A DNA stretch of 64,000 nucleotides, taken from contig MU008161.1 in assembly GCA_010909165.1 (NCBI GenBank), positions 1,178,001 to 1,242,000 of the forward strand, written 5' to 3'. Made by a program: the position numbers and the translations under genes. This DNA comes from Anthoceros angustus (lineage: Eukaryota; Streptophyta; Anthocerotopsida; Anthocerotales; Anthocerotaceae). The notes under the pieces are model-generated. The model did no database searches, had not been told where the DNA came from, and saw only the letters and a program-made list of their open reading frames with translations. Of the stretch, positions 12,095 to 23,859 are shown piece after piece (within the stretch, counting starts at the first letter, position 1; each line of letters begins with the position of its first letter).

Positions 12095-13848
12095 AGGATT
12101 GGACCGGCGGGCGGTCACGATGGCCATCAAGGACGATGGACGGAAGGTTGCTCTCCCGTCCATTGCCCCGAAGGACGACGGACGGAAGGTTGCTCTCCCG
12201 TCTGTTGCCATCAAGGACCTGGTATGCACGGTCCTCGCTCCCCTGGCTGTTACCGTCTCTTCATAGGTACATGCTGGTGGAGGGAGGGGAGGTGTACACC
12301 TCGGAGGTCGAGGTGCAGGCAGGGTAATGTGGAACGCCTTGCCGGGAATGTCCTTTCCCGGCAACTGGAATCTGTACACTTCAGTGTGGCTGGAAATAAA
12401 GAAACGGGCGCCTGTGAGGTCTGGTTGGCGGAATGGAGGGGTATGGAGTGGTGCCCCTCCATGCAGGTCGACACAGGCAACCCGGCGATCCGTGTTTCCA
12501 TTTATTCGTGGGTCATGATTGCCTTCAATTTCCGATTGTGCTGGTCTTAAGCCGTGAGGATGGACATTTATGTGTCGCGATGCGGCACATGGACCCGTTA
12601 GGAAAGGAAGGAGTTCATATCCGCGAGAAAGAAACGAAGGGAGGTCAAAGGAAGGCGAAGGGAGCCGGGGCGATCGTCCGAGGCCATCGTCCTGGTGAGG
12701 CGAAGGAAAGGAAATCGACGTGGTTGAATGCGCAGGGGGCTCTGCTCAAGCGGTAGCAACCCCTCAGGCCGAGGGGACTCCGGAAGAAGAGGCACCGAGA
12801 CCACAAATTCTTGCAAAGGCCGTGCAAGTCGGAGATGTTGTGCATCTAAGTCGTCTGTTTTGGGACAGAATGAAGCTGCAGATGTGGAGGGTTCACATCG
12901 GATGCACGCCCGTGGATGAAGATCCACAATTGAGGCATGGACACAGGAGAGGGAGGACGGCGGGCCGGTCACAAGCGATGGCCATCAAGGACGATGGACA
13001 GAAGGTTGCTCTCCCGTCCATTGCCTTGAAGGACGACGGACGGAAGGTTGCTCTCCCGTCTGTTGCCATCAAGGACCTGGTATGCACGGGCCTCGCTCCC
13101 CTGGCTCTTACTGTCTCTTCATAGGTACATGTTGGTGGAGGGGACCCCGGTGTAAACCTTGGAGGTCGAGGTGCAGGCAGGGTAATGTGGAACGCCTCGC
13201 CGGGAAGGTCCATTCCCGGCGGATGAAATCTGTACACTTCAGTGTGGCTAGAAATAAAAAAACGGGCGCCTGTGAGGTTTGGTTGGCGGAATGGAGGGGT
13301 ATGGAGTGGTGCCCCTCCATATGCGTCGGCACAGCCGATACGTGACAGAGGGTCATGATTGCCTTCAATTTCCGATTGTGTCTTAGCGTGAGGATGGACA
13401 TGAATTAAACAAAGGCTACTAATTCCGCACATTGCCCCAAGCGTGGTCACTGCTCTAAAAGGAAAGTCTGCGGAATGTGTGTCTCGATGCGACATGGACC
13501 CGTTAGGAAAGGAAGGAGTTCATATCCGCGGGCGAAAGAAAGGACGAAGGGAGGTCAAAGGGAAGCCCAGGGCAGAGCGTCCGGCCATCGTCCCCGTGAG
13601 GCGAAGGAAAGGAAATCGACGTGGTTGAATGCGGGGGGCTCTGCGCAGCAACCCCTCAGGCGAGGGGACTCCAGGGAAGAAGAGGCACCGGAGACTGAAA
13701 TTCTTGCAAAGGCGTGCACGAAGTCGGAGATGTTGTGCGCTAAGTCGTCTTTTGGGAGAATGAGCTGCGAGATGTGGAGGGTTCACATCGGATGCACGCA
13801 GTGGATGAAGATCACAGCGAGGCATGGACACAGGAGAGGGAGGACGGC
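12095..13848 (+). repeat. Tandem duplication, two units of about 860-890 bases
   Basis: Unit 1 (about 12,095-12,960) and unit 2 (about 12,961-13,848) are collinear and highly similar. Landmarks such as GATGGCCATCAAGGACGATG recur at 12,119 and 12,977 (offset 858), and both copies end near GGAGAGGGAGGACGGCGG. Each unit also carries an inner 42-base direct repeat that encodes a 14-residue motif, AIKDDGRKVALPSV, about twice in the plus frame. Unit 2 has extra deletions. The unit reads as degraded coding DNA upstream of the CACTA transposase; its product is not recognised. Confidence 0.85.
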
Positions 13849-14799
13849 GGCATGGGACGCGATTTGCAGCCATTGGGTGCGTGTCCGTTCGGGCTTGTTT
13901 TCGCTTGGGAGCTCTACGAGATTTCGAGCATGAGCTCCACGCTTTCCCCGTAGACAAAGTGCGAGATAAAGGAGGTTATGCACACTAGCGATGGTGGGCC
14001 CTGCGAAATGTTTTGCCTTTGCATTCTTGACACAAGGCATGACACCGTCAATCGTGGCGATCGCCAAACATATGACATTGAATGTTGCACGAAGTGGAGT
14101 CACCCACGGCAGCGAACCGTTCCGGCGTTGTCCCCAACCCCTCGATATCGACCACCGTCATCCCTTTCTATCCATCGTTCGCGGAAGGCGAATTGTGGCG
14201 GCGACCAGGCGTCCATCCGAAGACATCTCGGTGTCGAACTCGTCTTCCCGGCACTCTCAGCTGACGGTAATCCAAACACGGACCCACAAGTCCGTTCCAT
14301 GCCACTCGATGGCTCGGTGAGTCGGCGGTGGCATTTGGCGTCGTGAGACATCTGGTGATGTCTCGCAACGCTTGATTCGTGAGAACACCATAGGGGGTCT
14401 GTCGGAGGCTTCCATTGTCGACACATAATGCGGATGCTTTAGCTGCGGACGCATCCGGGTTCCCGGAGGCAGCGGTCGGTCGTGAGTCCACGTGCGTCCA
14501 TGGTGGAAGCATTTTCTTGTGCCAGACTTCTTTTTATTCGAATGGGCTTATTTGTTTGAAGTGCGGAACGCTTCCATTTTAATCAAGTTCTTCCTCCCAG
14601 ATTCTTCTTCGCGTCATCCACAGTCACGCAGGGAGAATGCCACGAATCACGATCGTACATGTTACGCCCTTGCCGAGAGTGCGTGCGTCGGGGCCGTATT
14701 CCGACTCACGTCTCGAGTTCATTGCCTTCGCCAAGTGATGGAAGGCGGCCAGTGGTACGGACCATTGTGACCTTCGCTGATCGGTGCTCCATATGGTTC
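13849..14799. other. GC-rich stretch upstream of CACTA transposase
   Basis: No family was recognised. It is probably part of the CACTA element's upstream region, because the transposase similarity begins just after it and base composition does not change. I see no intact ORF with recognisable motifs and no CACTA terminal repeat here. Confidence 0.3.
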
Positions 14800-17500
14800 A
14801 ATTGTTGTGGTTAATGGCAACCGCCCATGCAATAATTGCAGGACGATGGGCATGGGCAACCGTATGGTGGCCACCATGCATCCCCGCCGGACACGGTGTC
14901 ACATATGTCCGAGGGCACCGTCAGCGGGCGATGCTATGATGATAGCGGTAATTAGACAATTCGGAAGAGCGGATGGTGAGGACTTGCCCACCGGGTACAC
15001 GATGGATGAGTTGTTGGCGGCACCACAGCGGGAGGCAAGCGATGCCGGAGACGGCGTCTTGGCGGCGGTGAAACGCCTTGTACGACATCCCGAAGGGCAT
15101 GGTTCGAAGGAAAGCGGGCTAAGCGCCACACTCTTATTGTTGTCTTGGCAATCAATGTATGACATCGATGGCGTCGCCATGATGGGACTTTTGCGGCTAA
15201 TTACCGATATTACGCCACCGGGGCGCACGCCCAAAGACATGTACGAGGCCAAGGCACTTTTATACATGTTTGGGCCAAGGTACGAAAATCCACCGTGAGA
15301 GGGACCATGTTTTATCTAGGAGAAAATCGCCGACTACACGCATTGCCAGTCGACACCACGGTTTAGGGAAGGGTTTGATGAGGAAGATGAAATACGCGTA
15401 AGGTGCTTTGGCATTTTCCGTTGAAGGCACGCTGCGCGAATGTTTCAAATGCCACATACGGTAGATGATGATGACATGGTATGTGGGGAAAGCAGGAGGA
15501 CATGACCATCATGGTGACACGCTTGGACAGCTCTTGATGGAGTAGACGGCTTTGGGGAAGAGCAACGAAAGCGTAAGGTTTGCATTGTGCAGATGGCTTC
15601 AATCCATTTGGCCACAGTGCGCAAACACATCCATATGGCGGTTTTGTTGTTCGTGCACAATATGCCACCATGGGCCAGCACAAAGGATGCGAATGTGATT
15701 ATGCCGTTGATTGTGCGGGGCGCGCCAGAATGATGTCTTTATGGCGCCTTTAATCGAGGACTGCGGGACCTTTGGAGAGGCATGGACACGGAAGACTTCT
15801 CCAAACCGGTCAACCATCCAAGCAGGCATTTCAAACTACGAGCGATTTTGCACGTCATAGCAGTTACCCAGCCTTGGGACCACGGGATTGCAAGTGAGGG
15901 GCCCGTGCATGTGTTGATTCTTTGGGAGGACTTGGATTCACGGTATTCTTGGACTTGAAGAAAGAAATATGCTGGTTTTAGGAGGTGGCGGACGGCGGTG
16001 GGCGGTGGACGGGGCGTGGGCTGGTACAATGGAGTGGCAGTATCGCCCCCACCCCGCCATCTTCGTCGATGTCATCAAGATATGGCGCCAGTGAACGCGA
16101 CCCGGCGGACTGCGCCATCGAGGCCGGTTTGGAACCGGCGAAGGTCGGCCTTGTTTGTAGACCTCCCATACTGGCGGTATTTGCTGAAATGGGCACCAAA
16201 GGACGTTATGCACGTCGAGAAAAACAACGCCGAAGCCATTTGGCATACGTTGACTGGAGACCGAGATGACATAGCCTCACGGATGGACATGGAAGCGAGT
16301 GGAGGGAAAGGGTGGTTATGGCCTGTAGGAGAGGATGGCCATTGCCCCCCGGCGGCATATGTCCTGGGTCGAGAGGAACTGAAACGTGTTATTGAGGAAA
16401 TGAAACGCATAAAGGCGCCAGCGTACGGATCTAACATAGCTGCGAAAATCGCGAGCGGCAAGGTTAGCTGAAGTGCCATGGCGGCACATAATGATGGAAG
16501 TAGTCTTCCCTATTGTCCTCCGAGGGTGCATAGACCCCGATGTGTACAAGGCGGTGGTCAAGTTAGGCCGGTGTCAGTGGATTTGCCGTGGACAATACCG
16601 CCATGAAATCCAAGCAATGAAAGAGGAGGCAGCGAGGGTGATGTGCGATCTGGAAAAGCAATTCCCTCCAAAATGTTTGATATATCGACTCACCGATAAT
16701 CCATCTAGTGGACGAGGTAGGCGTACTCGGACCGGTGCACACGAGGTGGATGTACCTGTCGAAAGATACCTTGGGACGAGGCGGTGTCCGTGTGGGAGGC
16801 CGATAGCGTTGGGGTACTTGAAGGAGAGCATGCACTATGGGATGGCATTTTGCGGCGTTATTATGGTCACGTTGGAGGGCTATGGAGTGCGAGCGGCGAG
16901 GCGGAGAGAAGGTGCTCGGTCTTTGGGAGGCCTTGGATGCCGTGGAGGCACTGGCAGGCTATGTGTTGTACCACATGGAGGTGATGCGGCGTTTCTAGAT
17001 ATGTGTCGAGGAAGAGGTCGGGAGGTATGGTTCACGTGGAGACCGCGAACTTTCAAGGTTTGGGCGCATGCGGGAAGGGCTGCCAACGCATGGGAGAATC
17101 ACCCGGCTATGACGGATGAAGTGCGCGCTATCATGGACGGTCCACGAATGGAGGCGGTAGTCGGCATATGTGGAACAAAGGCAGCCACCTTAGAACTATA
17201 GAGGCGAGATACGGCGCGGAGCACTAAGGACAGTGGTGCTCGCAAAATTTTAATGAGCGGGGACGAGGCGGATGAAGGTTGTGAAGGAGAGCGAGTGTTT
17301 TATGGTCACATACAGAAATTTTGCGTGCACTTGGGAGGAGTACAAGCTGTTATGTCAAGGTTCGTTGATGCAGTGTGAGCCGAGTGGACCCAGGCCATCA
17401 TTGCGGACATCGTACACGGATTCGACAGTGAACATGGAGAGACTTTGCACATACAGTGCGCTCCATCGATGGCCCATTTGTGTGGCCCTCACAGTAACCC
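14800..17500 (+). pseudogene. CACTA/EnSpm TNP2-like transposase, broken
   Basis: A series of plus-strand fragments lines up in the order expected for an EnSpm TNP2/TNPD transposase. DMYEAKALLYMFGPRYE (about 15,240-15,290) matches the family's YEAKK...LGL.YEKIH region. DGFNPFG-like sequence lies near 15,597, and APLIED then LRDLWRGMDTEDFSKP near 15,740-15,810. WAPKDVMHVEKN (about 16,190-16,230) corresponds to the HNLDVMHIEKN motif, and CPPAAYVLGREELKRV follows at about 16,350. Further on come VVFPIVLRGCIDPDVYK (about 16,500), LEKQFPP (about 16,655) and HLVDEVGVLGPVHTRWMY in a shifted frame (about 16,707-16,760). Stops and frameshifts interrupt every segment, so it is a dead copy. Similarity fades after about 17,300. 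Confidence 0.88.
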
Positions 17501-18611
17501 AATGCATGCTACATCCGAGGATGGATGAAAACATCGGGTGGGCGTGGCGGTTCCCGCACCACGGGATGGAGGTAGGAACCCATGGATTGAGGCGAGATAG
17601 GAATGATCGTAATTGGGGTAGAGATGATGGCGCAAGTGACGGGTTTGCCGACCTCCATAATATGGCGGGCTTGCGGGCATATTAATCCTCCGTATGTAAA
17701 CGAATAAGCGTCGATTAGGCCGACAACACTAATTGCCTCGAATGCACATTGGTGACGCTGTACCCGATGGTAGGCTGCCGGAAGTCAATGACCAAGGGAT
17801 ATGAGTGCAGGAAGCGGCGTCCGCGTGCGCGTCATGTTTCGCAATTGCCTCGAAGGACGCCATGGATGGCTCATATGTTTCAAATCTAAGGCCAGCCAGT
17901 TATGCAGAGTGCACGATACCGCCATGAGGGACGAAGGCAAGGAAAAGGTTGCCTACAGAGGGAGCCAAAAAATTGCAGGGGAAGGAAGGTGACGCATGCA
18001 AGAAATGGCGTGGAGACGGATAGAGGTGGCCAAGGATGTCGGCCGTGTATGCGGCCGGCAGACCTACGGAGGCGTCTGACGGGCCGTGACAGACCGTAGG
18101 AAGGTGGAGGGGATGAGGAGGGTAGGTCGTCTTGCCTATCCTCCTCATCCGCCCCATCCACCTTCCGGCTCAATCGGCGAGCACGGTGGGAGGAGGCGCA
18201 AAGGAGGCAACAAAGCGTGAAGGAGGGAAGACGCGATGGCGGGCATGTAGGTTCAGTTCGATGGCGTGAAACTTGGCACCTTCCATCCCGACGACGGCAA
18301 TTGGAGCAATGCGAGCTGCAGGACATGGACCAAGAAAGCGAAATCTGGACGAGTTAGTGTGTTGTGGCACAGATGATATCGGTGACGCCACGCAACACAT
18401 TGTACGGTGTCGACATATAGACCCGGTGTCCGGATGAACGCGTCATTTCCATGTGCATTGTGTGAATGCGGTTGGATGTGCAGGCGATGGATGGCAAGTA
18501 GGGGGAATGGGAACTATCAAGTGGAAGAGGAGAACAACCCGTCACGCTTCATGCGGAGGAGTTGGATGTAAGAGAGGAGGACGAAAATGCGAGGCACGCG
18601 AGGCACGGGCA
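17501..18611. other. Unassigned stretch downstream of CACTA transposase
   Basis: No gene is recognised. It carries the inverted repeats listed at 18,063-18,166. Composition matches the surrounding CACTA-like domain, so it is probably transposon DNA. Confidence 0.3.
18063..18166. repeat. Long imperfect hairpin
   Basis: The left arm 18,099-18,126 (GGAAGGTGGAGGGGATGAGG then AGGGTAGG) pairs with the right arm 18,134-18,166 (CCTATCCTCCTCATCC then GCCCCATCCACCTTCC) around a short loop. Immediately left, CCTACGG at 18,063 and CCGTAGG at 18,094 form a second, smaller inverted repeat. This could be an internal transposon structure or a small inserted palindrome. Confidence 0.8.
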
Positions 18612-20135
18612 GACCGGAGGGAGGGAGGACAGGAAGGACCGACGGGTGCAGGCCCTAGAAAGGGGAATGGCGGGCGGAATTTGTTGCGGTGGAGGTGTCA
18701 TATCAAGCGAGGCGAGGAAGGCAAGATGTGAATGCCCTCGTAAATGGTGTTGATAACGAGGCCTTGGTGAATGCTTTGCTGCACAAGCATGGAGTGAAAT
18801 GGCTGAGGAACGCAATTGAGTTGTGAAAGGCGTCGGCAGCTGTTGTTCGGTGGGCTAAGCGAAGGAGACACGAAGAAATCGGAGCTAGTCGGGACAAAGG
18901 TTGTGAGCGACACAGGGTACGACAAGGTGGAGGGACGTTCAAAAGCGGAAGGCCCGGTTAATCAAGTGTGTGGCGGAAGCCTTCCAGTTAGTCTTTGAAG
19001 TCGTGCATAAGTAGACATTTCTCTCAAATGACGCGACGAATGCCGATGTGGATCTGCGAAGGCCGCGCTGGAAGAGAGGAAAAGGGGAACTACCTCCGAA
19101 TAGGAAACCTTCCATGGTGGACGATGAAGAGTGGGAAGATGCCTTAGCATGGGCACGACACGAGCTGAAAAGGAACGGCCGTTTTCAGCCATCCAAGCAC
19201 GAAATAGCAGCGAAGGAGAGACTAGCCAGAAATGGCGGTATGGGTCCAAACCCGTGGGGAAAGGGAGGTCGGACAGGCTGGGTGTTGCGGTTTCACAAAC
19301 GGTATGGCACGTATCCTGCAGATGACGAGGCAGAGTATGGCATGCTAGAAGGAACGACAAACATGGAAGTGCTATGGGCAGTCCGCGGCAGGGATTCGGT
19401 CGGAGGGAGGGAGGACAGGAAGGACCGACGGTGCAGAGGCCCTAGAAAGGGGAATGGCGGGCGGAATTTGTTGCGTGGAGGTGTCATATCAACCGGCGAG
19501 GCGAGGAAGGAGGCACAATAGATGTGAATGCCCTCGTAAATGGTGTTGATAACGAGGCCTTGGTGAATGCTTTGCTGCACAAGCATGGAGTGAAATGGCT
19601 GAGGGACTGAGAGTTGTGAAAGGCGCCGGGCACCGTATGGGCTAAGCGAAGGAGACACGAAGAAATGCTGGAGCTAGTCGGGACAAAGGTTGTGAACGAC
19701 TGGGTACCGACAAGGTGGAGGGACGTTCAAAAGCGGAAGGCCCGGTTAATCAAGTGTGGCGGAAGCCTTCCAGTTAGTCTTTGAAGTCGTGCATAAGTAG
19801 ACATTTCTCTCAAATGACGCGACGAATGCCGATGTGGATGCGGGCCGCTATACGCTGGAAGAGAGGGAAAAGGGGAACTACCTCCGAATAGGAAACCTTC
19901 CATGGTGGACGGCGAAGAGTGGGAAGATGCCTTAGCATGGGCACGAGCAAAAGGAACGGCCGCTTTCAGCCATCCAAGCATGAAATAAATAAGGAGAGAC
20001 TAGCCGAAATGGCGGTATGGGTCCAAACCCGTGGGGAAAGGGAGTTGACAGCGGTTTCACAAGCGGTATGGCACGTATCCTGCAGATGACGAGGCGAGTA
20101 TGGCATGCTAGAAGGAACGACAAACATGGAAGTGC
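18612..20135 (+). repeat. Tandem duplication of a coding unit, about 786 bases per copy
   Basis: Unit 1 (about 18,612-19,400) and unit 2 (about 19,401-20,135) share the same order of landmarks: GGAGGGAGGGAGGACAGGAA at 18,616 and 19,402; ATGCCCTCGTAAATGGTG near 18,732 and 19,527; GGAAACCTTCCATGGTGGAC near 19,103 and 19,891; and GCATGCTAGAAGGAACGAC at 19,341 and 20,103. Differences are mostly small indels. Each unit encodes the same unidentified protein in broken frames. Confidence 0.9.
19048..19521 (+). pseudogene. Unidentified ORF in duplicated unit, possible HTH protein
   Basis: The longest open piece of the duplicated unit encodes about 157 residues. It contains DDEEWEDALAWARHELKR followed by GRTGWVLRFHKRYG. 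The acidic/aromatic helix and the GW-x-x-RF-x-KR-x-G ending resemble the end of CENP-B/Tc5-type helix-turn-helix domains, which is only a motif-level suggestion. Upstream in the same unit (from about 18,727, with frame changes) lie VNALVNGVDNEALVNALLHK and, in copy 2, RWRDVQKRKARLIKCGGSLP. The full product was therefore longer and is now frameshifted in both copies. It sits downstream of the CACTA transposase and could be that element's second gene. Confidence 0.4.
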
Positions 20136-21967
20136 TAGGGCGCCGCGATGGGGCGATTCGGTGCGGAGTTCCTCAGACGTGTGAGGGAGGCAAAGTATGC
20201 ACGAACCCACGAGATGCAGGAGATTGCCGGATAACGCGGGAAAGGATGCGTTCGAATGATATAGAGTTGGAGAAGGATCCTGATCTCGTGGCCTTCCAAG
20301 GAGGAGGATAGTGGAATGGGTCAATCCTTCCAGACGGTGGGGCGCTAGATGTGAGGCGGGAAGGCATTCGAGCCGCGGGGAGCCACAAGCATGTGGTGGA
20401 GAAAAACGCGCACAAATGTGCGGGAAGGAAGGACGAATGGACAACGGCGAAGTGGAACCCGACATGGAGAGGGGCGTCACGAGGTGAACGATCAACCATG
20501 GGAGGACAGACATCAAGGCGGTGGTAGGCCATGGAGCACCAAATGATGAGAACAAAACAAAGCAGTGCGGCCGTGAGAGAAGGAAACGCTTACGGTGGGG
20601 CAAACATCGCGTGCGGGCGGCGAGCAAGGCGGACATCGCCGACTATGGCGAGGCGATGAGGTGGTGGTCAGCGACACCACGAACGGCCGTGGTTGTGGCA
20701 TAGCATATGGTCATGATCGTAGAGGGGGCATGGTGGGGCATGGTGACTCGGGAAAACGGGGCAACGAAGAACATGGTAGGGAGAGGGGCGTCGTAAGTGA
20801 GTTGTACATGGGGCCGGTACACATCCGTGGAATGGCGGATCGGGGACATCAAGGCTGGTAGTGGCGCAACAGGATGGGCAGGATGGACAATGGAGGGCAG
20901 CAGGGGGGGACCGTGGGGTGACGACATGTGTGCGCAATGGTGCCAAAAAAACGTTGCCCTCAGCGGGGGCAGGCAGGGAATGGAGGCGCGAGACAGAAAT
21001 GAGACATCTGTCACGGGGGATCCAGCAGCCTCCAATGGACAGACTGACGGCGTCACGACATGGTGACGATGAGGAAGAGCACAGGGAGGTGGCGGAAGAG
21101 GATGGAGATGTGAACGCGCCGTGCGAACTTTGCAAACACATGCCGAGTCGGATGAGAGCATGGACACACAGGCGGGGCTCGAAAAGGTGACGAACCTATG
21201 GAGGATGGAGGAGGCCGGAAGAGGAAAGGAAGGGAATGCCGGCAAGGCGGATGGGGAAGGAAGAGTTACAGTCGGGGCAGCCAAGGCAGTGACAAGCACG
21301 CGGAGGCGGGGAAGTGGGCGGAAACAAAACAAAGAGAAGGCCGAGAAGGTAAGCACACCAAATTGCAACCGCACTCGCCACCGCTTGTGCTTACAGCCAA
21401 GGGCCATGGGAATGGCATGTGGTCATATGTTCTTGCGAAATCCAGGTGGAATCGCGGAGCTGCGGCGGAAGGAAAACCAGTGAGCTTGAGGAAGGAAGGG
21501 CAAAATCGGTAGCAGTGTGGGAGGTGCAGTTCCAGTGCGCATCTGACGAGGAGTAGGCCTTCACCGAAACGAACGGGCGGGCAAGAGAATGCCAACCACA
21601 ACCCCAAATTCACCCCTCAGCGAGGAGGGAGCACAGTGGGTCGCGGATGGAGATTGCGGTTCATTCCTCGCCGACGGTGAAAGGGACACGGATGCGGATG
21701 CGGATGCCGGTAGATTCATCCAGCGAGGAGGACGGCCAATTTTGGATGTGGATGCGGAACCGCATGTTATCGTAGGGGTGGCGAAACTACGCCTTCGTTG
21801 TTCTTGTAGACTAAGGGTTTCCAAAACAAGTACCCTATCACGGGATGCCCACAAGGGCACGAAATACGAGTGACGTGAAAGGCACTGCAGCGAATAGGGT
21901 GGAAACAAACGCGCGTAAAATTTGCAGGCCGCACCGTATTGCAAAACGGAGTGCACAAATACGAATA
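20136..21967. other. GC-rich unassigned stretch, end of CACTA-like domain
   Basis: Long ORFs on both strands here are rich in either Arg/Gly/Glu or Ser/Pro/His, typical of composition-driven frames, and none shows a domain. Base composition drops sharply at about 21,950-22,000, which may mark the right edge of the transposon domain. I did not find a CACTA terminal repeat. Confidence 0.35.
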
Positions 21968-22967
21968 TCACTTGTACGTGTACATAATTTGAAAAGGCAT
22001 CGTATATGTATTTGAGCATATGTAGCTTTCAGACTCATATGAGTCTCCTTTTTCTCCTAGACACATTAGATATGCCACATCGGTTATCTCACCTGTAGGC
22101 AAGAACTGCTTAGGGACTACATATCCTCCTTCCTTAGGGATCATGCAAGGGGCAGAAATCCTTAGTGTAGAGGCTCCTACACACTTGTCAGTTCCTACAG
22201 ATAACAAAGTTCATGGGTTAGCTTAGAGTAAATAAAATAAAAAGTGAAAGTATGATTAGCAGTTCAGTAAGCAAATTACTAGTTATAGTATCCTCCTTAT
22301 GCATTTCCAATTTTTCTTTGTTATCTTGTTGCCTCTCACGGAAAAAAAACCTAGTCATTCATGTCCCATATCTGTCACATGGCCACAACTTCTTAGTTTG
22401 TCTTTCCTAGTCATCATCTGCCTCATCATGGACCAAAAAAAAAAAAAGGACCATTTACTAGCTTCTGAAGTTTCCTAGTAGCAAATGGGTCAGCATATAT
22501 ATCTGTCCTCATACATCTCTCCCTCCAGCTTGGGCTTCCATCACTGATCTCTTCATTATCAGAGGCAAAGTGAAGGATAGCTATTCTATGGTATTCTTGA
22601 TGCCTTCCAGGAACAGCTGTCTCCATGGCACCTGTAAGGTGAGTAATGACAAAGTAAGAATGGAGGTTAGACATACTTTGTGGGTTACAATGGCTGGCTT
22701 ACAGGCGCACGAGATCTTACTCTCATTCTCAGCTGCTGGTGTCTCTTCTATGTCTTCATCGAATGCGTTATAGTTGATTGCTTCTTCAGACGACGAGGAT
22801 AACTCCACCACCATAGGGAAATGGACACTGTGGCTAGACACAGAATGTTGTTGAGACATTGACATATATGCAGGGGGCCTTCTTTGGTTTTAACAGCTGA
22901 AGCTAATGTCTGTAGGCTCCTCTTAGCCTCAGAGGCGACAGACCTGGTCGTTTCCATCTTTTCATCA

Positions 22968-22979
22968 TGGTATCAAAGC
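22968..22979 (+). other. tRNA-Met-type primer binding site, plus orientation
   Basis: TGGTATCAAAGC follows TTTTCATCA, the usual layout of an LTR end plus primer site with one change from TGGTATCAGAGC. It faces opposite to the site at 23,783 and has the same TTTTCATCA lead-in, suggesting two related retroelement ends in opposite orientation. GC-rich sequence follows to about 23,060. Confidence 0.55.
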
Positions 22980-23782
22980 GTGGGGCGTATGGCCGCCCCG
23001 GCGCACCGCGGGTCCATGGGTGCCTGTGGCGCCATGGCCTTGAGCTCGCGCGTTCTAAATGTGTGTCTTCGTTAGAGTCAGATACTACAAACTCAGTGTG
23101 AGACGGACGAGGAGAAATATTAGCGGATGGGAGAGAAATTCTATGATTTAATTCATCAATTGTATCACTAAGCTGACAGACTTCATTAGTTAATAGAGAA
23201 ATTTTGTCTTAAACAAATTGTGAAATTTATTTTATATCAAAATTGATAGAATTAATACTATGCTGCAATATGTTAGAACCGGGAGATATAGAGCTAGCAC
23301 TAATGTTTGGAATATGCTGGAGTGCTAATTCTATAGCATTGACTTGCAATGAAGTAAACGAGGTAAGCAAATTTATTCAAGCAAGTTTGATTAATTTTCC
23401 TTGTAGATTTGTTTTAATCAAAATAGATCCAATGAAATTGCACACTAATTCAGAAACCTTATGAATTTCTTCAGCGCTTGAATGCCATTTCTTTTGGAGT
23501 CTATGATTGTGATCCTTACGTTGTTTCTACTGTCTTGCAGCTCGGAATTTCCTCCAATATCCTTGTTCACCAGGATAGATGGAATCCATGGTAAATGAAC
23601 AAGGATTGGATGCATAAATTGTGCATCATATAATTGCTAATTTGAGCATGTTGCAATTGCTGCCGAAATTCCAATCTCCATAATGCTTATGTGAAGATTA
23701 GATAATCTAGAATATAAAACATATTAGGGATTTGATAAATTCATAAGCAGCAAGTAGTATGCTCAAGGATCAAGAGCAAGGT

Positions 23783-23794
23783 GCTCTGATACCA
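23783..23794 (-). other. tRNA-Met-type primer binding site, minus orientation
   Basis: The minus strand reads TTTTCATCA followed by TGGTATCAGAGC, an exact match to the initiator-Met primer site used by many plant Copia elements and by caulimovirids. The LTR or terminal region would lie to the right (from 23,795) and coding sequence to the left. Confidence 0.75.
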
Positions 23795-23859
23795 TGATGA
23801 AAATTACACACTTGCTCAAAAATATATGTAGCATTGCATAAAATGATAGAAAATGGGGG

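Larger units (their letters stand above)
21968..23794 (-). mobile_element. Degenerate retroelement or pararetrovirus-like remnant
   Basis: Minus-strand fragments include a start MDSIYPGEQGYWRKFRAARQ (about 23,530-23,590), then helical pieces such as VCQLSDTIDELNHRIS (about 23,140-23,190), an acidic stretch EEINYNAFDEDIEET-like (about 22,740-22,790), YHRIAILHFASDNEEISDG (about 22,545-22,600) and YVVPKQFLPTGEITDVAYL (about 22,070-22,130). The unit begins just left of a tRNA-Met-type primer site at 23,783-23,794. A first ORF that opens with a short basic/aromatic segment and a coiled coil is seen in some Caulimoviridae, but Copia-type gag is equally possible. No reverse transcriptase is visible here. 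Stops are common, so it is a dead remnant. Confidence 0.4.

Noticed and set aside
20643-21407. 254-codon minus-strand ORF
   Set aside because: It is Ser/Pro/His/Leu-rich and without motifs; it mirrors the Arg/Gly-rich plus-strand composition and looks like a GC-driven shadow.
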